Positions 25,266-36,551 of a stretch of DNA of 64,000 nucleotides are shown piece by piece. The stretch's first letter is position 1, and each line of letters begins with the position of its first letter. The position numbers and the translations under genes are program-made. The notes under the pieces are model-generated. The model searched no databases. It was given only the letters and a program-made list of their open reading frames with translations, and was not told the origin of the DNA. Origin of the DNA: Diphasiastrum complanatum (taxonomy: Eukaryota > Streptophyta > Lycopodiopsida > Lycopodiales > Lycopodiaceae); NCBI GenBank assembly GCA_029204225.1, contig CM055098.1:20216685-20280684 (forward strand). Direction: 5' to 3'.

Positions 25266-25385
25266 AGGCAAGTTGAATCATTTTTAGGATTTACAATTTT
25301 CTTTAGAAGATTTATTGAGGATTATGCTAAGGTAGCAACTGCACTCAATAATCTAACAAAAGGGATTGTCAATCAAAAGTAAACT
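25266..25385 (+). pseudogene. Gypsy reverse transcriptase fragment
   Basis: Plus-strand translation gives RQVESFLGFTIFFRRFIED followed by YAKVATALNNLTKG, the conserved end of the Ty3/gypsy RT domain before RNase H. Only about 40 codons are recognisable. It lies just upstream of the copia LTR start at 25009, in a stretch (25010-25540) otherwise without coding sense. Confidence 0.75.
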
Positions 25386-25539
25386 TTTATTAATTAGTAC
25401 AGAAGTATTGAGAGCCTGATTAGAGGCAGAAAAGCAATGACTTAATTTGTATAAGTATCCATGCCTCTTTCCAAGTGCTAGGGATCTTGCCTGTGCAATC
25501 AACTACTTTGCATTGATCTGATTCAAATTCTACTTTGTG

Positions 25540-26080
25540 TCCTAATCTGTCTTATTCTTACTGTACCTTCACCTCTGATAGTTTGTGTGCTATTGTCACC
25601 CAGGTGAACAAACTTATTGGTACTATAAGGCATAATGGATTTGAAATAGCCTATATGGCTATGCTGAGTGGCTCTAGAATCGAAAAACTAGGAGGTTTCA
25701 TTTGATGCTTTTTGATGTCTTGTCATGAATGCATCATGATATTCTGTTTCTTAATGCAAATGAGATGCTTCTACAATTCCATTTGCCATCTGATTTGATT
25801 TTCCTTTGTTGTTGTTCTTGGCTTTTAGGATATGGCAATCCTAGATCTCATGGTTGGTTCATTTGCAGTATCTGCAGAGCAGCTTCTTCTTTGTCAATGG
25901 CTTCAACTGCTCTTGACAATTCTGTTGGCTTCTGATTTGGCCTCTATGGCTTTGGGCCTCTCTTCTTCTGCTTACTCGAATTCCTATTGGTGTATAAGGC
26001 ATGAGAGTCGATAGTAGAGACGACCTTGATGCATGTTTGAAGGGTAAGATGTCAGGCGCTCCTTTTGTCAAGGACTCCTA
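25540..26080 (-). pseudogene. Copia gag C-terminus and protease, minus strand
   Basis: The minus strand shows a broken zinc knuckle (LLCRYCK, stop, then TNHEI) near 25860 and a protease remnant FFDSRATQHSH near 25680, where the usual DSG has become DSR. VHLGDNSTQTIRGEGTVRI follows near 25600. The stop and the G-to-R change are consistent with decay. Confidence 0.75.
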
Positions 26081-26099
26081 TAGAACGACCAAGATTCTG

Positions 26100-27129
26100 G
26101 AATTAGTGCTCGAAATATTACATAACCTTTATTGATGATTACAGTAAATTTGCCAGAGTCTAATTTATTCACAATAAATCAGAAGCATTTGACAAATTCA
26201 TAGAGTATGTGAATTGGGCAGAGAGATGCACTGGTAATAAAGTGAAGTAGATCAAAACAGATCGAGGTGGAGAATACATCTTGAATCGATTCTTTGACTT
26301 CTGCAATGATCGTGGTATCATTCACAGAAGGACTGCATCTTACACACCGCAGCACAACGATGTTGCAGAAAGAAAGAACATAACTCTAATGGAAGATGCT
26401 AGATGCATAATGGCCTACTAAAAAGCTCCAAGAGTGTTGTGGGCTGAAGCAGTAGCTACAGCTACTTACATTCAGAACAGGACAGGAAAGTCTGGTGTTC
26501 CTCACACGTCGACACCACACGAATTATGGTGGGGTAGAAAACCCAATCTGACTCACATTCGTATCTTTAACTATGCAGCTTATGCACATGTTCCTGATAA
26601 GCTTCGAAAGAAGCTTGATGAGAAAGCTGAACAGGGATATCTTGTAGGATATGACAACAATTCGTCATACTACAGAATCTATATGCCAGAGACAAACATT
26701 GTGAAGACAGTCAGAGATGTCAAATTTGATGAGAGTAGAACGATGGCCAACGATGATTCTGTCAGTTATGAAGTTCTTGAAAGACAGTACTATGATCTAC
26801 CAACTGTGACAGAGGGAGCAGAGGATGAACACTCAAACGAAGATGTTCGAGTTGCTTTGTATTCGAGTGACGAATTAGACGAAGAAAGTTTCGAGAGGCA
26901 GCCTACTGCTACAGTACCTGTAAACCGAAATGGTTTTGGACCTAGCAGAGCAGACAAAGACACAGGCCTTGCAGTTCTAGGTGGATCTCCTAGAAGGTCA
27001 ACAAGACAACAAAAAACGCTAGCAAGATATGTGCCAGGCAGCTCAGCTTCTACATCAGAAGAGTTTTGTGATCATTCTTGCTCCACGAACGACCAAGAAG
27101 ATCAGCCAAGTACCAAGCGGTACAAGTAG
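26100..27129 (+). pseudogene. Copia integrase and integrase-RT linker
   Basis: The integrase core reads YITFIDDYSKFARV (near 26115), KTDRGGEY (near 26260) and DVAERKN with the catalytic glutamate retained (near 26355). In-frame stops lie at about 26159, 26249 and 26419. From 26434 a 231-codon open frame continues: LWAEAVATATYIQNR, HELWWGRKPNLTHIRIF and GYLVGYDNNSSYYRIYMP, then an acidic linker ending near RRSTRQQKTLARYVPG. RT is absent. It stands head-to-head with the minus-strand gag-protease fragment at 25540-26080. Confidence 0.9.
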
Positions 27130-27749
27130 TTGATCAGATATCATGACATCAGCAGAAGTACTCTAGATCGTGGCTAATCCTAACTAAATTTGAAATAGGA
27201 GAGAAAAGAGGGGGTGTGGTGGTTCTCTAGGGGTACCAAAGATACTTTGGTCACTTGGGAGCTAAGTGCACTTTTAAGACTCCATGTATGTAGAACTAGA
27301 CTTTAATCATATTAAATTCTAGATCAATTTTAATGAATTTAACCTTAAGAGTGTGTGATGATCGTATAAGGGGGATATCCAACATCAATGTGTGTGATGA
27401 TTGTTTAAAATCAAACTTAGTATAAGCGAGATATCCAAAATCAATTTTTGAAATCAAAAGTAAGATATTATTCTTCATTAATTGACTTATTCTCTCAAGT
27501 CTTAGAGAGAGATGAACCATAGATGGATTGACTTATTCTTATACTTTTGGATCAATTGTGGCTTACAACTTACAAGAATACATTGATGATTGTGCTTTGA
27601 ACCTCAAAGCCTACTTCTATCCACCAAGCTGGATAAATGTACATACCCAAGATGCCATACCATCCATATTCCAATGGGAATGGAGATATGAAATGTGGTT
27701 GGATGCAAATTGCAATGGTGGCAAGGTGGTGATGCACATAGGCTATATA
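27130..27749. other. No recognisable gene
   Basis: AT-rich spacer between the copia integrase relic and the tandem MITEs. A duplicated word TGTGTGATGATYGT occurs near 27351 and 27391. Nothing else stands out. Confidence 0.35.
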
Positions 27750-27757
27750 CTATATAG

Positions 27758-27971
27758 CAATGTTCGGGAAAGCCGACATAGTTCAAGAATGGAACCACAT
27801 CTTTTCCCAAAAATCGGCATGGCAAAAATTGTACATTATTTTTTATGTCATAAATCTTGGGTTTTATAGGAAAAAATCGGCAAGTAAGAGCATGTCAATC
27901 AATAGAGGCCGAAGAACTTTGTCACATTTCGGTTTTTGGAGGGAAACCTCAAAAAGGTTTCCCGAACACTG
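27758..27971. mobile_element. hAT-type MITE, tandem copy 1
   Basis: It begins CAATGTTCGGGAAA and ends TTTCCCGAACACTG, near-perfect inverted termini. It is flanked by the 8-bp duplication CTATATAG at 27750-27757 and 27972-27979. The 214-bp interior has no coding capacity. Confidence 0.88.
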
Positions 27972-27979
27972 CTATATAG

Positions 27980-28178
27980 CAATGTTTGGGAAAGCCGACA
28001 TAGTTCAAGAATGAAACCGGCATCTTTTCCCAAAATCCGGCATGGCAAAAATTGTTCAAAAAATTTTATGTCATAAATCTTGGGTTTTATATAAAAAACT
28101 AACAAGTAAGAGATTGTCACTCAATAGAGACCGAAAAACTTTTTGACATACCGGTTTTGGAGGGAAACCTCAACATTG
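27980..28178. mobile_element. hAT-type MITE, tandem copy 2
   Basis: It begins CAATGTTTGGGAAA and ends AACCTCAACATTG, and is about 85-90% identical to copy 1 over its length. It is bounded by CTATATAG at 27972-27979 (shared with copy 1) and 28179-28186. Its right terminus has lost part of the inverted repeat. Confidence 0.85.
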
Positions 28179-28186
28179 CTATATAG

Positions 28187-29523
28187 CATCCATACTTACT
28201 TTGTGCCACAAAAAGGGGTCTTGGGTTCTCAACTTCCAATTGCAACTACACGGCATCCAATTTTACATCCTGCTATTCTAAGAGGTGGGTGAATACCGAG
28301 ACTCGCGAATCTCGATAATAGATATATTAACATTTCAAAATCCTCATGAGTCATGCAATTTTCAGCTTATCTCATTTATTTTGAGATTTTGACTGTCAAT
28401 TTGTAGATTCTAGAACACATTTGTCAGTGGTCACTGCACATACTAAACGCGTCATCCATGCACGTGGGTCCTTTCAGGTTTCACATAGAAATTAGAATGA
28501 TAATCATAGAAGGACCTGCGCGAGAGTCGAGACTCGGGACTCAGTGCGTCATGTATGCACGTGGGTTTTGTAAGGAATCGTCCCGCGCAATAAACGGATG
28601 AAGATGAAATTAATGAGATGGACAGCGAAGGACTTCAGTCTTCGTGTGCTGGATGCTTCATGATTTCTGAATCAGGCTTCTCCACAGTCCTCCTTAGTCC
28701 TGGGCCATGTTTAAACTTCATAATTGATGAATGCAATACCCATGTGGCTTGCATGCATGCCCAGGGGCAGGCCCCAGAGCAGCGAGCTCTCCCAATTGCC
28801 ACGGAGTCAGAATCAGGATCAAGCTCGTACAGCCACTAGCCCACTGACTCGTGCTCGCCACCGCCCACCTGAAGTTTGAACTACCGTTGCCAAGTCGCGA
28901 CACCCCAACAACGGGCTATCCCCAAGGAGTGAACGGGTGATGCCCAAGGAGTGAAGGGGTGACAAGACCCAAGTTTCAAAACCAATCTCAAATCAAAACG
29001 TGTCACTTTATATACATCTAGATCCCATACTACGTGGGGCTACATGCTTGATGCCGTCGTCCCGTTTGGCTGTTGAACATTATTGAAAAAACCTCACGGG
29101 AATCAACATGTTGCTATCACCTTTGATGAAGAATACATGGAAATCAAAAAATGTTACTTTTCTCTCTCTCTCTCTCTCTCCTTCATTTGTAATGTGGCAA
29201 CGATCTAGAATGGTAAATTTGTCCACAAAACCAGAATTTTTGTTTGCTTAGAGATTAAATTTCGTCTTTGATTTTTTTTATGTTTACTAAGTTTATTCAT
29301 TTACATCATATGATTCTTACATTAGAGGAGTTCCAAACACCAAAAGGGCCGTTTCTCAAGATACTTTTATTGACTATTCAACTATTCAATGTACATGTGG
29401 CCCAATAATGATTTTAGACCTGTGAAGGAACGTAACGTTGTTTGTCGGTCTGAAAAAATTTGAATTTTTCGGTAATATTTTTGAGCATTTCGAAACTCCA
29501 GCTGGGTAGGGTCAATGTAGCTA
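28187..29523. other. No recognisable gene; repeated G-box phrase
   Basis: The phrase GCGTCAT(C/G)(C/T)ATGCACGTGGGT occurs at about 28449 and again at about 28538. Each has a G-box CACGTG. A 73-codon plus-strand frame (28618-28839) carries no motif I recognise. A short (TC)n tract lies at about 29160-29180. Confidence 0.4.
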
Positions 29524-29754
29524 ATTTTCTAGAAGGTCAGGCACCAGAAGGCCTGTCGCGAAATCCTTCTAGAAAATCTCAAGAAGGCCAGGCGCCAGAA
29601 GGCCTAATTTTCTAGAAGACCAGGCAGGAGAAGGCCTGTCGCGAAATCCTTCTAGAAAATTTCTAGAAGGCCAGGCGCCAGAAGGCCTGTCGTCAGAAGG
29701 CCTGTCGCCAGAAGGCCTGTCGCAAAATCCTTCTAGAAAATTTCTAGCAGGCAT
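29524..29754. repeat. Minisatellite of GAAGGCC / CTTCTAGAAAAT words
   Basis: Irregular tandem copies of CAGAAGGCCTGTCGC and CCTTCTAGAAAATTTCTAG alternate for about 230 bp. Unit length varies because sub-units (such as CAGAAGGCCTGTCGNC) are themselves repeated. Minus-strand frames across it repeat DRPSGD-like peptides but are not evidence of a gene. Confidence 0.75.
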
Positions 29755-31352
29755 CCCAAAGGGAGCCGGGAACCACGACTTAGCTTCCCAGCCTTCAACT
29801 ATTGCCGTCCAGACCCACTTGACATACAAGCAGCCAACTCACCAATAACGATCAGACTTAACCAACTTGAAGTTCGGAAACCACCATTGAGATCCAACTT
29901 GGCGCCATGCCAGATCGGGGGTCTCGATGTAGGTGACTTCCCTCCAAGCAAGCCGCCCAACATACATCAAACTTAACCAACTCAAAGCTTCGTTACAAAT
30001 GAGTAACATCCATTCCAAGCAAGTGGTCCGACTTACATCCAGACTTAACCAACGGAAAGCTTCGTCACGAGAGCTAAAAGCCAATCTGGCACCACGCCAG
30101 ACTGGATAGCCATAAACAGGAAACTTCCACCCAAGCAAGCCATCCAACTCAGCCGACAGGGTAAAGCCCGTTTCCCAAGAGCTTAACCCATTCACGTTCA
30201 TGCAAGGAACACTCAGAACCACAAGTCGCGACAAATATGGAAACAACCAGTTCCTGGACCAAATGTTCCCGACAGCATACCGCTGGCGCCATGGACCGAA
30301 TGGTCCCCATGGCATACCGTTGGCGTCCCGGGATACGACCCTTAGTTACATGCCAGATCAAAAAGTTTGAAGCGGCCTTACAATGGGCACTTTTACCGAA
30401 CACTGAAACCCAGAAGGTAATCAAAGTCAGTTTGAGGCTGGATTCTGGTCAGAGTGGCGCCGGGAGCAGCGCCGGCACTGCTGGCGCCGGGAGTAACAGT
30501 GGCGCTGCTGGTGCCGGGGGCAATGCTGGCGCTAGTGGCACCAGAAGTAAAGCTTGTAAAGGTAGCTTTATAACATCCACCCCACCTTTATAAAATCTGA
30601 TATCCTCATCAGATGTCAAATTAAAGTAAAGGTGTCTCCCAATTAAAATAACTATACATTTAAGCTACTTGGCACAGTACTCAATCTACTGGCCACTTTT
30701 TATTAACATGGTAGCTGGCACACCACAAGTCGGAGGCTCAGCTCTTTCTTATTGAAAAATTACATTTGTCTGGGAAAAGCGTAGATTTTATATCGCTTAC
30801 GTAAAACCCAAGAACCTTATTAACTGGTGACAGAGGCTTTTCTTATGAAATCTTCGTCCTTGTCGCTTCTGACTTCTTGACTTTGGAACTCCTTTGAGCT
30901 CCTGATTTGTCCTTGATGCACTTTGTGTTGAGCTCCCTGAGCTCCAGATTTGATCAGTTCCGTGCTTACACCTCGAGGCAACACTTTGACTCATGAAGTC
31001 CCTCGTTCTGTCGACCACTCCGACCGTGGACACACCCATGATTACATTGTGGGTAGCACCTTGCACAACAGTTGTCTTGGTGAACCCCAACTAGTGGCCA
31101 TTTCCGTGAGATCCGCATAGTTGTCCGGCCAGTCGGCTCTGATACCACATGTAGCACAAGCATCCCAAAGGGAGCCGGGAACCACGACTTAGCTTCCCAG
31201 TCTTCAACTCTTGCTGTCCAGACCCACTTGACATACAAGCAGCCAACTCGTCAACAACGATCAAACTTAACCAACTTGAAGTTCGGAAACCACCATTGAG
31301 ATCCAACCTGGTGCCATGCCAGATCGGGGGTCCATATGTGGGTGACTTCCCT
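29751..31352 (-). mobile_element. LTR retroelement relic, minus strand (LTR pieces at both ends)
   Basis: The segments 29751-29946 and 31161-31352 are about 95% identical direct repeats (start CATCCCAAAGGGAGCCGGGA, end GGTGACTTCCCT). On the minus strand the right-hand copy ends GTGCTACA and is followed two bases later by a primer site TGGTATCAGAGCC (31147-31135), so it is a 5' LTR piece, truncated at 31352. The stretch 29946-30160 repeats CCAAGCAAGNNNNCCAACT-like text, apparently internal LTR repeats. No protease, RT or integrase is visible between, so the element is non-autonomous or heavily deleted. Confidence 0.65.
30455..30550 (+). repeat. GC-rich 27-bp tandem repeat (Gly-Ala-Ser coding sense)
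   Basis: TGGYRCCGGGRG starts at 30455, 30482 and 30509, with a weaker start at 30536, an exact 27-bp period. In the plus frame of 30237-30593 this reads as repeated GAGSNSGAAGAG-type peptide. The period is a multiple of three, which would keep a frame open, but no surrounding domain supports a real gene. Confidence 0.8.
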
Positions 31353-32283
31353 GATTCATTATTTTTTTTAAGTTGCTCATTTTCTTCTAACGTCTTTTGG
31401 AGATGACAATCTCTATTCTAACAATAAGAGGATGTCTAACTCACCTTCTAAAAAGTGAACTTTATTCATATAAAGTTGTTTTCCATGGTTTTGCAATCTT
31501 TCACAATATCCTAGTAATCCACTATGCCCATTGCATATCCATGTAACTAAATGAGTTATTGAAGAGAATGTGGGATGTGTCAAAGTGCTTGGATCTTGTG
31601 GATATAATGTTTCAACTGTCCACAAATCCAAGTTTTTCTTTCCTTCTGCTCTGTAATGAGAACAATTTTCAGCAGATATTTGAATTCCTTTGCCTCCTCT
31701 TCTCTACAAAGGTGCCAAATCAATAGGGATATCTACATATAGATGATATAATTATATTATATACTATGTACGATCAATCCAATCTCCATGCTTGTATGCT
31801 TGATTCAAATTTGGAAATGCCGCTCATTTTTTCATTCCAATAGGTAGTTGGTGCTCATATTTCCATTCTCGTGGAAGGAATGCATATGTAAACATTTTGC
31901 AATTTTTCCTGATTCGAATTTGGGGATGGCGGTCATATTCTAGATCTAGTGAAAATATTGCCCTTTTCGTAACCAATGGAGGGAATATTTTTGAATTTAG
32001 TCAAGTTATACTGCGAACTGTTAACAGTTCTTAACTGTGACTATAGACACTGTGCTTAGATCATTGGGAGTTGGGGAGGCCTTGGGAGTGGTGTGGGCAA
32101 GCAAATAAACAATATTGTTTTTTTATTTTGATATTTTTGTATATCCTACATGGCATTCCTTAAAGGGTCTTTTTGATATTGAGAACTCCTCTAATGCTTA
32201 TCTGTTGAGAGCCTTACCAAGATCCTTCCAGACAACCAGATTACTGCTAGCAAAGGATTCTCCAATGACACTCGAAAAGGCAA
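31353..32283. other. No recognisable gene
   Basis: AT-rich. It precedes the copia gag at 32284, so the right half could be that element's decayed leader or LTR, but I see no LTR ends. Confidence 0.35.
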
Positions 32284-33240
32284 TTGTCAAGATTTGAGAA
32301 GAAGTCGAGGCTCAAGAGCACCTTGATCACAAGGATGCTTCTGACCAAGCTCTCTATAGCAGAGAAGACAAAGAAACAATTCAAACCTAAGAGGGAGCGA
32401 GATCAAAAGCAGGATCGTGATCAGGAAGCAGAAGGAACCAACAAAGGCAAATGGAAGAACAAAGGAAGGTCAAAATAGCAGAGTGGAGACAAGAAGACAT
32501 GCGTGAGATGCAAACGCGAAAGACATACAGTCAATTCGTGTTGGCTTAATCTGAAAATTGAGTGTATGCACTGCCACAAGAAAGGTCATGCCACCAGGGA
32601 CTGGCGCCTGAACCCAAGAAACAAATTAGCTCAAAGCAGACAAGAGAACAATGTCATCCTATGTCGAGGAGCCAGAGAGCTTGAAAATGGGTGAAGAAAA
32701 ATTGAATCATGGTAATTCGACTACCTACATCTGTGCAGACATGTGTGCAGTCTCACCACCTGACACACATGAGGTAATTCTTGATTCAGAAGCTACCTCA
32801 CACTTCGTTACATCAAGACGAATCATGTCTGATTTTCGAAGTGCAGATCCATCGAGATTTCTTGTTCTTGGAGATGGATCAAAACATCAAGTGAATGGTA
32901 TTAGTTCACTGTGGCTCAACACAAACAACATAGACAGATGACTCGAAGATGTTCTATTCATGACTCAACTATAGAAAGACTTGCTATCAGTGGCAAGAAT
33001 AGTTGATGTAGGGATGCGTATAACGTTCTCAGATGAAGCATGCAATGTTGTTGATCCAAGTACCAGTACTCTGATCACTCAAGGTAGAAGAAAAAGCAAT
33101 CTGTATCACTTAAAGATACGCCTGCCTGCAGATCAAGTGCATCAAACTCATGATGATTCGCCAAACACTCTATGACACATGAGACTATGCCATATGAATT
33201 CAATGGCATTATACCAAGCAAGCCATCATGGAGAATGCAA
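32120..33240 (+). pseudogene. Copia gag, protease and pre-integrase region
   Basis: Gag text (NAYLLRALPRSFQTTRLLL near 32200) is followed by a basic stretch and two zinc-knuckle-like motifs: CVRCKRERHTVNSC (near 32500) and CMHCHKKGHATRDW (near 32565, last Cys replaced by Trp). The protease core is VILDSEATSHFVTS near 32780, with the catalytic DSG changed to DSE. KDLLSVARIVDVG follows, and HMRLCHMNSMAL, the pre-integrase motif, occurs near 33180. Several stops and frameshifts separate the pieces, and the element is cut at about 33240. Confidence 0.85.
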
Positions 33241-33244
33241 CCAG

Positions 33245-33530
33245 TTCAATTGGAGGGTACATTTCTTCTTGTCTCTTCTTGCAGCAACATCGTAATGACT
33301 CTAATAGAGTCAACTCTGGGTGTGTGGTGATCATCATCACCCAATTATCATACGATATTGGAAAGCTTGAAAGCAAAGTCATTATTGCATCTTGATCGTC
33401 TATGAATGATCCGCGACAACGACCATTTATTGTAGCAGGTTCTTGAACTGGTTAATGTGATTCTGTAATGAATCACCATTTGTCATCTTGAGGGAGAAGA
33501 TTCCATTGAGAGATTGCTGCGTCGTCTAAT
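33245..33530 (-). pseudogene. Copia gag fragment, minus strand
   Basis: Minus-strand translation gives KMTNGDSLQNHINQFKNL and DDQDAIMTLLSSFPISYDNW, the UBN2-type gag domain of copia elements. It is split by a frameshift and abuts the plus-strand copia fragment, showing a rearranged junction near 33240. Confidence 0.8.
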
Positions 33531-33639
33531 TGTGTTATGCGGAACTGGAAGAGCAGACAGTTAGACAAATCAATTAGAGAGTCAGGATAGAAAGCGGAAA
33601 GCATGCAACACTGACAAAATATGAATGCAAAACCAGACA

Positions 33640-34379
33640 ATAATTTATTCGGATTGAATGTATACAAGTCAGATGATGGTGGTGAGCACAAAACAATACG
33701 GGCGAAACCGCTTGCTCACAAAGCTAACTATGATCTGTAACAACTATGAGCTTATTCTGACAATCAGTCTGAAAGGAAAGAATCAATGCTTGAAAGCATC
33801 TACTATGTTTGTCTCTGATAAGCCGTCGTCTCAACGTCTATGGGCGCTTGAGCATATATGGAATCAGCCTATCTAGTCTGACATCAATTAGCTTACATTA
33901 ACATTCATTATTAATTGATTACAATGAACAACTATATACAATTTATAGTTGTGTAGATGTATGTACAAGAAGGTGGCATGGAGCCGTTGTGCCATCCGGA
34001 ATAATCGTGGCTGTTGTTGTCATTGTCCAAGTAGTTGCACAATATAGGAAGTGGGCATGAGAAGGCTATGACTATTCGGAGTCGAGCATGTCGCTGTCGA
34101 TAGTCAATGGGTCAAGGTAGTCATTTGATGGTCCCCGACGATAGTCGGTTAAGTCAATAAGTCGGACTCTCTGATAAGTCGTCCAAGTGGGGTTTTCCTG
34201 ATAAGTCAACAAACTTCGACAAGTTAGGTGACATCGACAAGTCAAACTTCCATTCTCTTGCATGTCTTCGATAATAGACTATTTTTGCAAACTATGCGAC
34301 AATGCATGTAAAATTGTAGCAATATGCGTGGAACTAGATTAACATGGGATTTAGGAGAGTAGAGGAAATAGATCCAACA
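33640..34379 (-). repeat. Copia LTR, minus strand, same family as the 11989 LTR
   Basis: On the minus strand it begins TGTTGGATCTATTTCC at 34379 and runs through TAAATCCCATGTTAATCTAG, close to the starts at 11989 (+) and 49053 (-). The inner end is not defined; no primer site was found between here and the gag fragment. Confidence 0.6.
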
Positions 34380-35029
34380 TAGTTGTGACCAAGACATGAC
34401 CCATTACTGACTTATCAGTCCAGCTACTTGGGTTAGCCGAGTAGCCACATGTAGGAAAATTAGCCTGTATAGAGTTATTTACAATACTTGCTATACTCAG
34501 GGACATGTCTCGAGTTTGTCAGTTGAATTTGGCCATTTTGGGCAGGTGGTAGGCCAGTTTTAGGACATTTGTTGTAAGGCTCACCTAGTAAAGATCCGAC
34601 TAGATCCTGTTGTATGCAACCAAAAGGACACCTTTGGATTTTCATTATCATGAACTATTATAGTGGGTGGGATATACATGTCATAAGCCATGACAGTTCA
34701 ATAGCTAGGTGGTAGTTGTGGACATGATGGTCTAGACATTGATATTGATGGCCTTTAGTAGTCTTGATGGCCTTTCTATCATTTAGCTCTTATTATTTGA
34801 TTGATTTGATCCTTTTAAGTTGTTAATACTCTCACTACTAAATAAGAGGGAAACAATGACCTATGCAAACATTGAGCTTTTTAAGAATCAAATGACGAAT
34901 TTTAGTTTTAATGAGAAAAGTAGTTGGATTTGTGAGCTCTTAAGGGGCAAATAACAATTCTAGAGACATGTCATGATTGCTAGCTTTGTTGAAAAGTAAC
35001 CACCAATTGATTAGAAGCTTCTAGTTTGT
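34380..35029. other. No recognisable gene
   Basis: No coding motif, repeat boundary or regulatory pattern that I can support. Confidence 0.3.
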
Positions 35030-35659
35030 TGAAGTACATAAGTCTCCAAGAGTGATTGATTGATTGATACACCTATCTATTGCAAAACTAGTCACAAAAT
35101 CTTGATCTAGAAAAATAATATTGGATCCCACAATCAAGAGCAATCAAAAGCATTGATCAAACATTGGATTCCAACCCCACACGTGTGTGGTACAGCCTCC
35201 AATATGGCCTATAATTAGATATTAATTGTAATCTCTAGTTTGCAAATCATTCACAAAAATCCAAGAAATATGTAGAGGAAACTCGAGATTGCCAACTTGC
35301 TCCAAAATTTTTATCTCCTCACTATGGAATGATGAATTGTATGTACAATAGGGATATTCTCCTCCCAATTTGGGTGAAAATCCAGCATGTAATGAGGAGA
35401 CTAATTGAGCTTTTTTGCCCTGATATGCCAATCTCACCTAACCCTAGAATTGATCAACTACCTCCATGATTTGAGGAGTTTGGTCCTATGACTTAGGAAT
35501 CATGACCAAACAAATCTAACTAACCCTATGAATGATATCTAACCTATCTAGGGTATCCTACACACGTGGCAAAATGGATTCACACGTGTGAGACCCACCT
35601 ATGTACAAATTTACATATTTCAATCAAGCTAAAATTGCTAATTTTGACAATTTTTCACA
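35030..35659 (-). repeat. LTR of the TGTGAAAATTG family, minus strand
   Basis: The minus strand starts TGTGAAAAATTGTCAAAATT at 35659, preceded by a purine-rich AGAAAAGGAAAACTA. It contains the family text CCACACACGTGTGG and GGCTGTACCAC seen in the LTR at 45751-46510. The lower end is approximate. Confidence 0.6.
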
Positions 35660-36551
35660 TAGTTTTCCTTTTCTAATGTGATGTTTTATATAAGGCTTGA
35701 AAAGAAAAAAAACATAAACTGATCAGTCAATCCGATATAATTGGGACAAACGACAATAGAATAGATGATTATCCCAACTCTAGTAATCCACACTTTGCTT
35801 ACTCACAACAATTTATCTCCCCATTGAGATCCAGCTAATCTCATCAAAAAATCAAATTACCTTGAATGAGATGTTTTATCCAAGCATTTCAATACATTTT
35901 CTTAACACATTATTAGATAATTTGGAGCAACAAATCTCCTTCTCTTTCTTGATGTAGCATGTGGTAGGCTTCTTGATGTAGCATGTGATAGGTTTAGAGC
36001 ATGAAATTTTACTTTTTACAAGTGAAGATTACTCTTGAAATAGGTAATGTTCATGGGCAAAGACTCGCTAGGGTCAATATCTGTTCGAGAATAATCTACA
36101 ACTAGTTTGTCATGGAGTAGATTTGATGCAGACGTAGCTTCGCTACTTGTAATAATACGTAACCTGCCAAATGATAAGATTCTCATGTGATCAGTAACAA
36201 CTTATGCACAAATACATTGACAATCGAATATGCAAATAAATTTTTGCACTATAGTATACACCATTGCGTGCAAGATTCTTTCTATACAAGAAGTATATAC
36301 ATATACCAAATAAGTCAAACCAAATATACATCCAACTCATACTTATGATATTTCATTGACATATCCCTGAAATTCTCAGCAGAAGGAGGCCACAAAAAGA
36401 CCAACAAATTCACAAAATGATGAGAATTTGTGAAAAAAAACTTGAAGATGGGACTCTACATATGTAGGGCCAAAAAAAATAGGTTAATATTAATATTTCT
36501 CAAAGTAATTCTTATTTTTTAGCATTGTTTTTTTATTTCCTAAACAACAAT
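35660..36551. other. No recognisable gene
   Basis: AT-rich spacer upstream of the 0.8 kb direct repeat. A short duplicated phrase CTTGATGTAGCATGTGRTAGG occurs near 35950 and 35973. Confidence 0.35.

Noticed and set aside
28618-28839. 73-codon frame as a small gene
   Set aside because: No motif, no splice signals or conserved flank, and competing frames on the other strand.
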